Shown: positions 52,785 through 62,590, counted from the first letter of the stretch. The stretch is DNA of 64,000 nt from an uncultured Bacteroidota bacterium (GCA_913056185.1 CAJXLV010000015.1:1-64000), one strand, 5' to 3'. Numbers and translations are program-made. Notes: a model not told the origin generated them from the letters alone.

Positions 52785-54464
52785 ATGAAGCGTCTCAGCA
52801 AGTATCACATTCTCCCGGCAGTGCTCCTGATTGCCTTCGGCGCTGTACTTGGGGTCCAGCTTGACGCCTACCTCTCCGACGATGATTTGGGAGAGCAACT
52901 GAGCAAAATGCGCCGGGCCTTCGTGGTGATCAACCAGAAGTACGTAGACCCCTTGCAGGCCAGTGCCGTCGCTGCAGAGGGGGTGGAGGGGATGATCAAA
53001 AGCCTGGACCCGCACTCCACGTACATCCCTGCCGACCGGGCGGAGGACGTGAAGGACCAGTACCAGGGCTCCTTCGGAGGCATCGGCATTGTTTTTGAGG
53101 TGCCCAACGACACGGCGCGTGTCATCTCGCCGGTCGCGGGCGGGCCGAGTGAAGAGGTGGGCGTGATGGCGGGCGACCGCATTGTGGGCATTGAGGACTC
53201 CAGTGCCCTGGGCCTCTCGTCCAGCGAGATCCAGAACCGCCTTAAGGGCGAGATCGACACGGAGGTGCAGATGACCGTGTACCGCCCCACGATGAATGAC
53301 CGAATGACGTTCACCATTACGCGGGCCAAAATTGAGACGCAGTCCGTGCGGTCGCCCTACATGGTGGACGATAAGACGGGCTACATCAGCATCAACCGCT
53401 TCACCATGAAGACGCACGACGAGTTTCGGCAAGCGGCGAAGAAGCTGCTTGGGCAGGGCATGGAGCGGCTCGTGCTGGACCTGCGCGGCAACCCGGGTGG
53501 GGTGATGCGCACCTCCTGGCAGATTGCCAACGAGATGCTGGGCAAGAACATGACGATTGTGGAGACGAAGGGCCGCAGCGACCGGATGAACCGCACGATC
53601 AATGCCCAGGCGGGCGGCCTGCTCCGGGATCAGCCCATCATTGTACTCGTGAACCGCGGCTCGGCCTCGGCGAGCGAAATCTTGACGGGGGCGCTGCAGG
53701 ACCACGACCGCGCGTTCATCGTGGGGCGGCGTACGTTCGGGAAGGGGCTCATTCAGAAGCAGTTTGACCTTGGGGACAAGAGCGTGCTCCAGATGACGGT
53801 GGGGCGCTACTACACGCCGGTGGGGCGCCTCATCCAGTCGCCCTACGAGCGTGGAAACAGCAAAGACTACTACAAGCAGAAATTCTCGACCATCAATCAG
53901 GCCACCTATCACCTCAACGAGTACCGGGAGAGCATTCCCGATTCGCTGGCCTACGAGACCGATCACGGCCGCACGGTCTTTGGCGGCGGGGGCATTCTGC
54001 CCGACTACGTGGTGCAGCCGGACACGACGGCGCTGACGCATCTCGTGCGTAGCGGCCTCGACTATGCCTTTGCGCGCAAGTGGTTTACGACCCACGAAAC
54101 GGAGCTTCGCAGCCGCTGGCAGGAGCGCCCCGATGCCTTCAAGGCCTCCTACGAGGTCTCCGACAAGATGCTCGATGAGTTCTGGGCCTTTGCCGAGAAG
54201 CAGGGGGTACGGGTGACGGAAACCCCGGACTCGGTGGACGTGTCCGACCGCGTCTACTCGATGGCCACGGCGCGCAGTCAGCAGCCGTTTGTCGCGACGC
54301 GGGTGAAGGGGTACCTGGCCCGGCTGATGTACGGCCGTGGCGTGGCCCGCCCGATTCTGAACCAGGCCGACCCGGTCTTTCAGGAGGCGCTCTCGCTATG
54401 GTCCTCGTCGCGAGAGCTGGCGGCGTACCACATGGGCCCTTCCTCTACGGTGCCGCAGAACTAA
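52785..54464 (+). CDS. S41 family carboxy-terminal processing protease
   Basis: Membrane-anchored periplasmic Ser/Lys protease of the CtpA/Prc type. The 559-aa product has an N-terminal signal anchor (about 8-27, HILPAVLLIAFGAVLGVQLD), a helical region, and a PDZ domain (about 92-180, SFGGIGIVFEVPNDTARVIS). The protease core contains NRGSASASEILTGALQDHDR with the catalytic Ser and VGRRTFGKGLIQ with the catalytic Lys near 320. A C-terminal helical extension of about 180 residues follows. The start ATG at 52785 gives the anchor. A candidate terminator lies about 70 bp after the stop. Confidence 0.93.
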   Translation: MKRLSKYHILPAVLLIAFGAVLGVQLDAYLSDDDLGEQLSKMRRAFVVINQKYVDPLQASAVAAEGVEGMIKSLDPHSTYIPADRAEDVKDQYQGSFGGIGIVFEVPNDTARVISPVAGGPSEEVGVMAGDRIVGIEDSSALGLSSSEIQNRLKGEIDTEVQMTVYRPTMNDRMTFTITRAKIETQSVRSPYMVDDKTGYISINRFTMKTHDEFRQAAKKLLGQGMERLVLDLRGNPGGVMRTSWQIANEMLGKNMTIVETKGRSDRMNRTINAQAGGLLRDQPIIVLVNRGSASASEILTGALQDHDRAFIVGRRTFGKGLIQKQFDLGDKSVLQMTVGRYYTPVGRLIQSPYERGNSKDYYKQKFSTINQATYHLNEYRESIPDSLAYETDHGRTVFGGGGILPDYVVQPDTTALTHLVRSGLDYAFARKWFTTHETELRSRWQERPDAFKASYEVSDKMLDEFWAFAEKQGVRVTETPDSVDVSDRVYSMATARSQQPFVATRVKGYLARLMYGRGVARPILNQADPVFQEALSLWSSSRELAAYHMGPSSTVPQN

Positions 54465-54535
54465 GGGCGATATGGCGTTCTGAATGGAGCGGGGGATGAT
54501 TCAGGCCCTTGCCGACCCGGCCTTTTCTGTCGACG

Positions 54536-54570
54536 CGACCCGGTGTGGCCCTCCGCGCCGGGTCGTTTGT
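54536..54570 (+). terminator. Candidate terminator after the S41 protease gene
   Basis: The stem CGACCCGG / CCGGGTCG with a 14-nt loop is followed by a short TTTGT. The T-tract is weak. Confidence 0.5.
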
Positions 54571-54660
54571 CGTGAAGGGGCGGACGGGCGAAGAGACGCG
54601 CCGAGGGAGGCTGCAAAGCCGCCGCGTGGCACCCCGATCCGCATCCGCGCCGGCAGAGCG

Positions 54661-57609
54661 CTACGTCGTGGGCGAGCGCCCGTTCGAAGGGACCTGCGGA
54701 CCGGTGTTGCCAAGGGCCTGCCACAGCAGCTCGGCCGGGTGGTGGGCCGTGCGGGGGGTGGTGTCTTTGATCTGGGAGCGGCAGGAGAAGCCCGGCGCCG
54801 CAATCTGCGTGTCCGGTGCCGTCTCGCGGACGGCGGGCGCGAGGCGCAGCTCGGCCATCTGCTTCGAGACGCCGACGTGCTCCGCTTCGTACCCGAAGGC
54901 GCCGGCCATGCCGCAGCAGCCTGCGTCGACGGCGTCCACCTCGTAGCCCGCCAGCGCCAGCGCCTTCTCCGTGTCGTCGGTGCCCACGAGGGCCTTCTGG
55001 TGGCAGTGGCCGTGCAGCAGTACGCGGCCGGCCTGGGGACGCCACGTCACGTCTTCAAACGCGCCCTCCCCGGAGCGCTCGGCCATGTATTCGGTGAAGG
55101 TGTACGCCTGCTCCGCCACCGTCTCGGCCCGCGGGTCGTCTGGCAGGAGGTCGAGAAACTCGTCGCGCAGGGTGAGGATGGAGCTCGGCTCCAGGCCCAC
55201 GATGGGCACCTCCTGCCGGGCGATGGAGACGAGCGCCTCGACGGTCTGCCGGGCGCGCGCTCGGGCCTGCGGCACGAGGCCCTTTGACAGCAGCGTGCGC
55301 GCACTTCCCACGGAGGCCGACGGCAGTTCCACGCGGTGCCCGGTGGCCCACAGCACCTGCGTGGCGGCCTGGAGGGGAGCGGGCGTGTGGTACGCGTTGA
55401 AGGCGTCGGGAAAGAGCACGACCCGTGGGCCGGTAGCGGGGCCCTGGTTCTCGTTCGTGGCAAACCACTGCGCAAAAGTCTGCCGGGCGAACGGGGGCAG
55501 CGGCCGCTCGGCGCTGATGCCCAGCATGGCCTCGCCCAGCGTGCGGAGGGCCGACTGCCTGCTCGCCCAGTTGACGAGCGACGCCAGCGGCGTGCCGCTG
55601 ATCCAGCGCGCCGCGTCGGGCTGATGCGCGAAGAGGCGCGTGCGGAGCGGCATCGTGTTGTCGTCCCAGTAGTGGTGCAGCCACTCCGTCTTGATCTTGG
55701 CCATGTCCACGTTCGACGGGCACTCCGTCTTGCACGCCTTGCACTGGATGCAAAGGTCCATCACCTCGTGCATGTCATCGCCCGTCATGGCATCCTCCGA
55801 GAGGTCGCCCGCCAGGGCGCTGCGGAGGGCGTTGGCGCGGCCGCGGGTGGAGTCCGGCTCCTCGCGGGTGGCCATGAAGCTGGGGCACATGGTGCCCGCC
55901 CGTAGCTTGCGGCACGCGCCGTTCCCGTTGCACTTCTCGATGGCGCCCGTAAAGCCACCGTCTTCCGAGAAATCAAGCTCCGTGCGGAACGGAACCGTAT
56001 CGTACTCCGGCCCCATCCGGAGATTCTCGTCCATGGGCGGGGCGTCCACCACCCGGCCGGGGTTGAGGGTGCGCTCGGGGTCGAAGAGCGCCTTCGTTTC
56101 GCGGCAGAGTTCGTAGAGGTCCTCCCCGAGGAGTTCGGGATTGGCCCAGCCGCGGGCGATGCCGTCGCCGTGCTCCGAGGACACAACCCCGCCGTACTTT
56201 TTGACGAGGTCGAGGGATTCTTTGGCGATTTGCGTCATCTTTTCCACCTCCGCCTCGTCCTTCGTATTGACGAACGGCCGCACGTGCAGGCAGCCGGCGG
56301 AGGCGTGGGCGTAGTACGCGGCGCGGGTATCGGTCGCGTCTACAAACGCGGACAGCTCGTCGATGTAGTCCGCCAGGTTGTCGACCGGCACCGAGGCGTC
56401 CTCAATGAAGGCCCACGGCTTGTAGTCGCCCTCTACGCCCATCAGCAGGCCGAGGCCCTCCTTGCGAATGGACCAGACGTTTTTAATGGCGTCGGGCTCA
56501 GTGACGCGGACGGTGGTGTAGCCCCGGTTCGCGTCGGCCATCTTTTGCTCGAGCGCGTCGAGGCGGTCGGCAATTTCCGCGTCGGAGTCGCCGAAGTATT
56601 CGGTGATGAGGACGCCCCCGGGCGTGCCCTCCAGAAACGTGAGCCGCTCGGCGTAGCCAGGCGTCTGCAGGGTGCGCTCGATGGCCACACCGTCGAACAG
56701 CTCTACGGCGGAGGGATCGGTGTCCAGCACCGTCGTGACGGCCCGCAGCGCCTCGTTGCGCGACGCGAAGTGGACCACGCCGAGGCCCGTGGTGGCGGGC
56801 TTCTCCACGAGGTCGAACGTCAGTTCGGTGGTGACCGCCAGCGTCCCTTCGCTGCCGCAGAGCAGCTTTGCCAGATTCGGTTCGTCCTCCAGCAGGGTCT
56901 CCAGGCGGTAGCCGTTGTTGCGGCGCCAGTGGCTCGGCGTGTCCGTTTCGATGGTCTCGCGCCCGCCGTCGGCCAGGAGCGCCTGCAGGCCGCGGTAAAC
57001 GGCCCCCTCCAGCCCGTCGTCACGCATCTTTTCCTGCCAGGTGGCGTGGTCGGTGGGGCCGACGGTCGTCCGGGTGCCGTCGGCGAGAAGAATCTCCGCT
57101 TCGCGCACGTGCCGGATGAAGTTGCCGTAGGCGATGGAGTGGGTGCCGGTGGAGTTGTTGGCGAGCATGCCGCCGAGGGTGGCGCGGTTGCCGCTTGCGG
57201 GGTCGGGGCCCACCATGAGCCCGTGCTCGGCGGCCGCCCGGTTCATCTCAGAGAGCGTGACGCCCGGCTCCACGCGCGCCGTCTGCGCCTCGGGGTCAAT
57301 CTCGAGGATGCGGTTGAGGTGATTGCTGAAGTCGATCACCAGGGCCTCGTTGACGCCCTGCCCGGCCAGCGAGGACCCGCCGCCGCGGGGCAGCACGGAA
57401 AAGCCGCGTGCGTGCGCCACCTCCAGGGCCGCCTGTACGTCCGCTGCGGTCTTGGGGATGAGGACGCCGAGCGGCTCCACGGCGTACATGCTGGCGTCTG
57501 TGGCGTAGAGCGCCCGCATCATCTCGCCGGTGTGAAGGTCGCCCGCGATGCGGGGCTCGAGCCGGTCGTGGAGAACGTGCGAGGGGGCGTCGGTCTGTGT
57601 CGTTGGCAT
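54661..57609 (-). CDS. FAD-binding and (Fe-S)-binding oxidoreductase (D-lactate dehydrogenase-like fusion)
   Basis: A 982-aa fusion of a GlcD/Dld-type flavoprotein with a GlpC/CCG-type iron-sulfur protein; relatives oxidise D-lactate, glycolate or D-2-hydroxyglutarate and pass electrons to quinones. The first half has the FAD_binding_4 fold (VLPRGGGSSLAGQGVNEALV, ASGNRATLGGMLANNSTGTH, SEGTLAVTTE) and the FAD-oxidase C domain ending SEHGDGIARGW and FDPERTLNPG. The second half has CIQCKACKTECPSNVDMAKI (4Fe-4S), a less regular CNGNGACRK..MCPSF site, and CHQKAL and GCCGMAGAFG from the CCG domain. The ATG at 57609 fits; no signal peptide is seen. The substrate is unproven. Confidence 0.9.
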   Translation of the reverse strand: MPTTQTDAPSHVLHDRLEPRIAGDLHTGEMMRALYATDASMYAVEPLGVLIPKTAADVQAALEVAHARGFSVLPRGGGSSLAGQGVNEALVIDFSNHLNRILEIDPEAQTARVEPGVTLSEMNRAAAEHGLMVGPDPASGNRATLGGMLANNSTGTHSIAYGNFIRHVREAEILLADGTRTTVGPTDHATWQEKMRDDGLEGAVYRGLQALLADGGRETIETDTPSHWRRNNGYRLETLLEDEPNLAKLLCGSEGTLAVTTELTFDLVEKPATTGLGVVHFASRNEALRAVTTVLDTDPSAVELFDGVAIERTLQTPGYAERLTFLEGTPGGVLITEYFGDSDAEIADRLDALEQKMADANRGYTTVRVTEPDAIKNVWSIRKEGLGLLMGVEGDYKPWAFIEDASVPVDNLADYIDELSAFVDATDTRAAYYAHASAGCLHVRPFVNTKDEAEVEKMTQIAKESLDLVKKYGGVVSSEHGDGIARGWANPELLGEDLYELCRETKALFDPERTLNPGRVVDAPPMDENLRMGPEYDTVPFRTELDFSEDGGFTGAIEKCNGNGACRKLRAGTMCPSFMATREEPDSTRGRANALRSALAGDLSEDAMTGDDMHEVMDLCIQCKACKTECPSNVDMAKIKTEWLHHYWDDNTMPLRTRLFAHQPDAARWISGTPLASLVNWASRQSALRTLGEAMLGISAERPLPPFARQTFAQWFATNENQGPATGPRVVLFPDAFNAYHTPAPLQAATQVLWATGHRVELPSASVGSARTLLSKGLVPQARARARQTVEALVSIARQEVPIVGLEPSSILTLRDEFLDLLPDDPRAETVAEQAYTFTEYMAERSGEGAFEDVTWRPQAGRVLLHGHCHQKALVGTDDTEKALALAGYEVDAVDAGCCGMAGAFGYEAEHVGVSKQMAELRLAPAVRETAPDTQIAAPGFSCRSQIKDTTPRTAHHPAELLWQALGNTGPQVPSNGRSPTT

Positions 57610-57730
57610 CGCGTTTTGGGGATCGGGATGGGCGTTGGAGGGCGGAGCGTGCGGGCGAGGAAGAGCCGGTGCGCAACCCCCCGCGACGAAACGCAACACG
57701 AAAGATGCAACACGAAAGACGCAGTGCGGA

Positions 57731-59128
57731 CTACACCTCCAGCACACTGCCCCAGTCCGGGCGGTGGACGGCCATCTCGGGGTGGTCCGCCTCGATGTGC
57801 TCGGCCATCCAGGCGCGGGCCTCCGGATCGCCGTGGACGAGCAGCACCTGCTCGGGGGCGAGGCGCTCTACGATGGAGAGGAGGTCCTGCCGGTCGCTGT
57901 GGCCGGAGAAGCGGAAGCGCTCCACCGTGCAGTGAACCGGCTGCGGGCCGTGCCCGTCGGCCAGCATCACCGGGGCGCCGGGCTCGTCGCTGCGGGCAGC
58001 ATCGAGCAGGCGACGGGCAGGGGTGCCGTCGGCCGGGTGCCCCACCAGCAGCACGCCGTCCTCTTCGTTTTCCACCATGCGGCGGGCGAGGACGTTGGAC
58101 AGCGTGGGTTCGAACATCATGCCGCTACTGACCACCATGATGCCGGGGCCGTCCAGGATTTCGCGCTTGGCCTCCGCCTCGTACGGCACCCGGTGTTGCT
58201 CCACGCCAAAGACCTGGTCGTCGGGGTTGACGCGGGGCGTGGTGGTGCGGGTGTCGTCGTAGATTTCCGCGATGGCCCGCATGGAGCCGGCGGTGTAAAT
58301 GGGCACGTCCATCGGGATCGCGCCCTCGCGCTTGAGCTGACCCAGGAGCACGAGGATCTCCTGCGCCCGCCCCATCACAAAGACGGGGATGAGGGCCGTG
58401 CCCCCACGCGCAAGCACCTGGGCAAGCGTCTCTCGAAAGCGGGTCCGCTCCTCCGGGCGGCTGGTTTGCTCGGGGGCGGCCTCGGCGCCGTGGGTCGTTT
58501 CCAGGATCAGCACGTCGGTGCTGTCCGGGTATTCTCCCCCGCGGATAATCGTTTGGGGGTGCATGTTGGTGTCGCTGGTGTAAAAGACGCGCCGCTCGCG
58601 GCCCCACTCCTGGAACGTGAACTCCACCCCTACGGAGCCCAGGATGTGCCCGGCCGTGTAAAAACGACCCGTGACGGAGGAAGCGCCCTTGGGGCCGGTA
58701 AGGTCGAAGGGCACCTCCAGGTCGTGCGTGAGGTACAGGTGTTCGAGGGCGTCGAGGTCGTCTTCTGTGAAGAGCGGCGGCTCCGTGGTTTCGCCGCGGT
58801 CGAGGCGCTTTTGCTGGAGGCGTGCAGAGGAGGGGAGCAAAAAGCTGAGCAGCCGCTTCGTCGCGTCGGTCATGTGCGCCATCACGTGCGGGAAGTGCTG
58901 CACCAGCACCGGCAGGCCGCCCATGTGGTCGTGGTGAGCGTGAGTGATAAGGGCATGGTCAACGTAGCCGTCGGCCCGCTCGTTCACCCAATTGAAGCGC
59001 GGCAGCGAGTCGGTGCCGCTGCGCTGCGGGTCGGTGCCGGCGTCCAGGACAAGGCCCGTGCCGTTGAGGTCGAGGTAGTGGCAGCTGGCACCGATGCCGT
59101 CGGTGTCGCCGAGGGGCAAAAATTTCAT
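57731..59128 (-). CDS. Metallo-beta-lactamase/beta-CASP RNase-like protein
   Basis: A 465-aa member of the MBL-beta-CASP group with the RNA-specificity motif (CPSF73/YSH1-like), usually zinc-dependent exo- or endoribonucleases. Metal motifs are HAHHDHMGG (63-71), GHILGSVGVEF, a TSDTNMHPQT Asp ligand, ETTHGAE, the beta-CASP part (FVMGRAQEILVLLGQL, VVSSGMMF) and the C-terminal HSDRQDLL and VHGDPEA of the RMMBL motif. It is a paralogue type, not RNase J (no extra C-terminal domain). The start ATG at 59128 (MKFLPLGDTDGIG) is at the family N-terminus. It lies 121 bp upstream of the FAD/Fe-S gene in the same direction. Confidence 0.9.
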   Translation of the reverse strand: MKFLPLGDTDGIGASCHYLDLNGTGLVLDAGTDPQRSGTDSLPRFNWVNERADGYVDHALITHAHHDHMGGLPVLVQHFPHVMAHMTDATKRLLSFLLPSSARLQQKRLDRGETTEPPLFTEDDLDALEHLYLTHDLEVPFDLTGPKGASSVTGRFYTAGHILGSVGVEFTFQEWGRERRVFYTSDTNMHPQTIIRGGEYPDSTDVLILETTHGAEAAPEQTSRPEERTRFRETLAQVLARGGTALIPVFVMGRAQEILVLLGQLKREGAIPMDVPIYTAGSMRAIAEIYDDTRTTTPRVNPDDQVFGVEQHRVPYEAEAKREILDGPGIMVVSSGMMFEPTLSNVLARRMVENEEDGVLLVGHPADGTPARRLLDAARSDEPGAPVMLADGHGPQPVHCTVERFRFSGHSDRQDLLSIVERLAPEQVLLVHGDPEARAWMAEHIEADHPEMAVHRPDWGSVLEV

Positions 59129-59823
59129 GGAGGGCGTGTGGACAGGTGTCGTCGGAGGGAAGGTGGGTGCTTGCGTGGCGTCGCTGCGGAGAAGGGCGCG
59201 AGCCTGGAGGCTTGCCTGCCGGTGGTGCCAGGGCGCTGTTCGGGCGAGGAGGGCCCTGTGGGCAGGGAACAGGAGGGCTCCGGGGACGGCGCACAAAAAA
59301 GGTTGTAAATACGGAAGTGTCCCAACGGACGATTCGGGGCGGAGTTTGCGGAGAAGACACCGCGGATGGGGAGAGAACTGTTGTTTTACAGTATTGGGTA
59401 GAGCACGAGAAGAGCACTCTGAACGCACTCGGTCGCTTCGCTCCGAGCGCAACAACGGGCTCGTGCTCGTCCTCGCGCGAGTTCGCCCTGCTCATTTGCG
59501 GGGCATGAACCTGTGGGCCCGGGAGACTCTTTTCGTTAGAAAAAATGAACACTACTGATTTTGGGAGAGAAACATACGTCTACCGAGTTGTGCGTTTGTG
59601 GGTTTTGCGTTGCGCATTCACGCCGATGAGGGCAGACCCCGTCCGCCCCCCACCCTGATCGCGGGTTCCAGAGGGGGCGGTTTGCCGACCTGCTTATTTT
59701 TCGTTGAGAGCACAGGTCCATTCCAGGTCCTGTGGCGGAAAGGCGTGATATCAACGGCGCTGGTTGGTAGGTTTTCGATACTACCGTCTCGTCTGTCCGC
59801 TTCTTATTGGCCTTTCGCCGCTT
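59129..59823. other. Gene-free divergent spacer, 695 bp
   Basis: Between the beta-CASP gene and the GlmU-like gene. It holds an isolated transposon left end (listed separately). An AT-richer stretch at about 59295-59320 (AAAAAAGGTTGTAAATACGG) may carry the promoter of the beta-CASP gene on the minus strand. No coding sequence was accepted here. Confidence 0.5.
59392..59530 (+). mobile_element. Solitary IS200/IS605-type left end
   Basis: TATTGGGTAGAGCACGAG at 59392 continues GAAGAGCACTC; it agrees with the copy at 41260 at nearly every position. A second conserved part, GAACCTGTGGGCCCG (59507) followed by GACTC (59525), corresponds to the GAACC-TGTC-GGTTC..GACTC block of the other copies, but the hairpin has decayed. 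No right end or tnpB follows. Confidence 0.7.
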
Positions 59824-61113
59824 ATGCATCTCTGTCTTTTCGAGGACGCCCAGGTGCCGGGCCTTCGTCCCCTCGTGGAATCCCGCGCCGCGTACGCCCT
59901 TCGGCTGGGCGGCCGCACCCTCTTCCAAACCGCCAACGACGCGTTCGTCCCCATCGGGGTGGCGCTGCATGCCCGTCCGCTGGTGGCCGACGTGACGCGC
60001 CAGCGGTACCCGGCGGCGTCCGTCAACGCGCTGCCAGACGGGGCCGACGTGCTGTTTTTGAACGGGCGGTACGTGGCGGCGGGCGGGACGGCGCAGCAGC
60101 GGCTGGCGGCGGTGCCGGACCGGGACGACGCCCGGGCCTTCGTGCAGGGCGAGACCCTGGTTGCCGCGTGGGTGCCCGACGCCGCGACCACACTGCCCGA
60201 CGATGTGCTGGCCCGCCCCGCCCTTACGGCCGAGGCGTTCGGCGACCTGCCGGTGTCGGAGCTCGCGGAGGCTACGCTGGTGCGGCGCCCCTGGGATCTG
60301 CTCACCACGCTGCGCCCGGCCCTCGCGCGCGACGTCGAGTCTCGCTTCGGAACCTCCGTTTCGGTCCCGATCGCCGATCGGCCGCACGCCGCGGTCCACG
60401 ATGGGGTGACGGGAGTGCACCCCGAACGGATTCACTTTGGCAGCGAGGCGACGGTAAAGCCGGGAGCCATTCTGAACGCCGAGGACGGGCCCATTTACAT
60501 CGGCCCGGAGGCCACGATTCACGAGCAGGCCGTAGTGCGCGGGCCGTGCATCCTCGGCCCGAAGACACAGGTGAAGGGGGGAGCCAACATCGAGGGCACC
60601 GCCACCGGTCCCTGGTGCAAACTCGCGGGGGAGGTGCACGACACGATCCTGCAGGGCTACACCAACAAGAGCCATCCCGGCTTCCTGGGACATGCCGTGC
60701 TCGGGCGCTGGTGCAACCTGGGGGCCGATACGAACAACTCCAACCTCAAGAACGATTACGGCGAGGTGTCGGCCTACGCGCCGGACGAGGCGCGCTTTGT
60801 GGGCACGGGGCGCCAGTTCGCGGGCCTCTTCATGGGCGACCATTCAAAAAGCGGGATCAACACCATGTTCAACACCGGCACGGTGGTGGGGACGAATTGC
60901 AACCTGTACGGGGGGGGCTTCCCGCCGCGCTACGTGCCGCCTTTCTCGTGGGGCGGGGCCGAGGGCCTGACTACGTACCGGCTCGACAAGGCCTGCGCGG
61001 TGGCGGAGCACGTCATGGCCCGTCGCGATACGGACTTTACCGCCGCGGACCGCTCCCTGCTCCACCGCCTCTTCGACCGCACGGAGGAGGAGCGGGCGGC
61101 GCATCACGGCTGA
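59824..61113 (+). CDS. GlmU-like putative sugar nucleotidyltransferase with left-handed beta-helix
   Basis: A 429-aa two-domain protein of the Bacteroidota GlmU-like group. The N-terminal half (about 1-200, MHLCLFEDAQVPGLRPLVES, RAAYALRLGG, NALPDGADVLFLNGRYV) is the divergent nucleotidyltransferase-like part. The C-terminal half is a hexapeptide-repeat beta-helix with IHFGSEATVKPGAILNAEDG, IYIGPEATIHEQAVVRGPCI, GFLGHAVLGRWCNLGADTNN and SNLKNDYGEVSAY, close to the acetyltransferase domain of GlmU. The classic G-x-G-T-R-M loop of NTP transferases was not seen, so the activity is uncertain. The start ATG at 59824 is at the conserved MHLCLFED. Confidence 0.85.
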   Translation: MHLCLFEDAQVPGLRPLVESRAAYALRLGGRTLFQTANDAFVPIGVALHARPLVADVTRQRYPAASVNALPDGADVLFLNGRYVAAGGTAQQRLAAVPDRDDARAFVQGETLVAAWVPDAATTLPDDVLARPALTAEAFGDLPVSELAEATLVRRPWDLLTTLRPALARDVESRFGTSVSVPIADRPHAAVHDGVTGVHPERIHFGSEATVKPGAILNAEDGPIYIGPEATIHEQAVVRGPCILGPKTQVKGGANIEGTATGPWCKLAGEVHDTILQGYTNKSHPGFLGHAVLGRWCNLGADTNNSNLKNDYGEVSAYAPDEARFVGTGRQFAGLFMGDHSKSGINTMFNTGTVVGTNCNLYGGGFPPRYVPPFSWGGAEGLTTYRLDKACAVAEHVMARRDTDFTAADRSLLHRLFDRTEEERAAHHG

Positions 61114-61169
61114 CGCAGCAGTGGGGCTCGCGTGGGTCTGGGGCGCCTCCGTCGGAAGCCAGGGGACGA

Positions 61170-61799
61170 TCAGAGCGCCTGCACGAGGAACCACCCGTAG
61201 AAGGCTTCGGCAAGCAGCGCCGGGAGCAGGTAGGCAAAGTGGTAGCGCGACACGCCGTCCTGGGTGTCGTACACCCCAAACCTCCGTCCAAAACTGAGCA
61301 GGGGCACGAGGCCGACCAGGACGGCGAGGCCGAGGTCCCAGAGCGGCCCCCACGGGTCCGTCTGGTCGGCGGCGGGGTGAGACACTGTGCGGACCTGCCC
61401 GAAGAGGGGCGTGCGGATGACCCGAAGCGTGTCGCGTTCGGCGATGTGGCGCCCCAGGCGCGGGCTCACCGTCACCGTGCCGGCACAGCCGAGGCGCGTG
61501 GTGAAGAGAAGGCGCCGCCCCGCGTCGCCGCGTGTCTCCAGGCAACCGGGGCGATCCGGCCAGCCCACGGCCACGTCGACGGCCGTTGGTCCCAGCCAGC
61601 GGGCGTTGACGGTGCTGCGGTAGGCGAGCCCCACCTCGGAGGAGCCCGGCAGGCCCACGTCCACCGCCAGCAGTAGGCTCAGGAGCACGGTGGGCACGGC
61701 GAGAACCTGGATGCCACGGATTGCCCACTGCGCCAGTTCGCGGCGGCCCGCCGCGCCGTCGTAGCGTCGGCCCCGGTGCCGCGGGTCGCGACGGGTCAT
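61170..61799 (-). CDS. Hypothetical membrane protein coupled to a phosphoesterase gene
   Basis: Not recognised. The 209-aa product has an N-terminal transmembrane segment (about 26-47, GIQVLAVPTVLLSLLLAVDV), an exposed beta-rich middle of about 90 residues (GLAYRSTVNARWLGPTAVDV, CAGTVTVSPRLGRHIAERDT), and two C-terminal transmembrane segments (DLGLAVLVGLVPLLSFG and AYLLPALLAEAFYGWFLVQA). Its start ATG overlaps the stop of the phosphoesterase gene as ATGA (61796-61799), so the two are probably translationally coupled. The upstream extension of this frame is only the shadow of that gene. Confidence 0.65.
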   Translation of the reverse strand: MTRRDPRHRGRRYDGAAGRRELAQWAIRGIQVLAVPTVLLSLLLAVDVGLPGSSEVGLAYRSTVNARWLGPTAVDVAVGWPDRPGCLETRGDAGRRLLFTTRLGCAGTVTVSPRLGRHIAERDTLRVIRTPLFGQVRTVSHPAADQTDPWGPLWDLGLAVLVGLVPLLSFGRRFGVYDTQDGVSRYHFAYLLPALLAEAFYGWFLVQAL

Positions 61800-62323
61800 G
61801 ACGCAGCAGGGGACGAGGACGGGGACGCGTCGGCATCGAGGTGGATGACCGTTGCCTCCGTGGCCCGGCCGTCCTCCAGGGTGAGGCGGAGGCACGTCTT
61901 TTTCTGATGGAGGCCCTGTTGGCCCGCAGCGCCGGGGTTGACGAACAGCATGTTGCCGAGGGCCTCCACACGCTCGACCTGCAGGATGTGGCTGTGCCCA
62001 CACACGAAAAGATCCGGCGTGTTGGCGCGCAGTTTCTCGCCCATGCCCTGCTGCCACCGGCCGGGCCGCCCGGCGATGTGCGTCATCCACACGTCAAGCC
62101 CCTCGACACGGAGCCGCTGGTGCTCCGGGGTGCGCCGACGAACAGACGTATCGTCGACGTTTCCCCATACGGCCGTGACCGGGGCCACCGCCTCCAGTCC
62201 ATCCAGGATTGCCGGGTCGCCAACGTCGCCGGCGTGCAGAATCCGGTTCACTCCCGCCAGGTCCTCGGCCAGACGAGGGTGAAAATAGCCGTGCGTATCC
62301 GACACAATGCCGAGGGTGGTCAC
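61796..62323 (-). CDS. YfcE/MJ0936-family metallophosphoesterase
   Basis: Small calcineurin-like phosphodiesterase. The 175-aa product begins MTTLGIVSDTHGYFHP, with the Asp-x-His metal ligands, then ILHAGDVGDPAILDGLEAV (GD), VWGNVDD (GN-x-D), MTHIAGRPG with a TH ligand, and LFVCGHSHILQVERVEALG (GHSH) ahead of FVNPGAAG. All five family motifs are present. No ATG precedes the conserved N-terminus closely; GTG 62323 is taken, since the frame further up (to 62467) runs into a 14-bp tandem repeat. The 3' end overlaps the membrane-protein gene by 4 bp. Confidence 0.9.
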   Translation of the reverse strand: MTTLGIVSDTHGYFHPRLAEDLAGVNRILHAGDVGDPAILDGLEAVAPVTAVWGNVDDTSVRRRTPEHQRLRVEGLDVWMTHIAGRPGRWQQGMGEKLRANTPDLFVCGHSHILQVERVEALGNMLFVNPGAAGQQGLHQKKTCLRLTLEDGRATEATVIHLDADASPSSSPAAS

Positions 62324-62390
62324 AGGTTGAGCGAGGAAAGGTCCGGGATGGAGAAGAGAACGGTCCTGGCGGGCCAGAGCGTGGGCGGTA

Positions 62391-62432
62391 ATGCGCGATT
62401 TATGATGCGCGATTCGTGATGCGCGATTTATG
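62391..62432. repeat. 14-bp tandem repeat, three units
   Basis: ATGCGCGATTTATG, ATGCGCGATTCGTG and ATGCGCGATTTATG are directly adjacent. They lie about 70 bp upstream of the phosphoesterase start in a 461-bp gene-free spacer (62324-62784). Confidence 0.9.
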
Positions 62433-62590
62433 ACACCAGGAGTGCCTCCGCGCGCCTTGCGTTTCACGCCTCAACGCACGAAGCAGCAGGCGTACCCAAG
62501 CCTCCCCGGCCGAAGCAAAGAAGGATCTCGGGGCGAACGACCCGACAGGTTCTGGGTCTGAGTAGCCGGTGTGATGGCACCACCCGCACA

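Noticed and set aside
56170-58131. 653-codon plus-strand open frame opposite the FAD/Fe-S oxidoreductase
   Set aside because: Antisense shadow in GC-rich DNA; it reads as valine/glycine/arginine-rich non-protein sequence.
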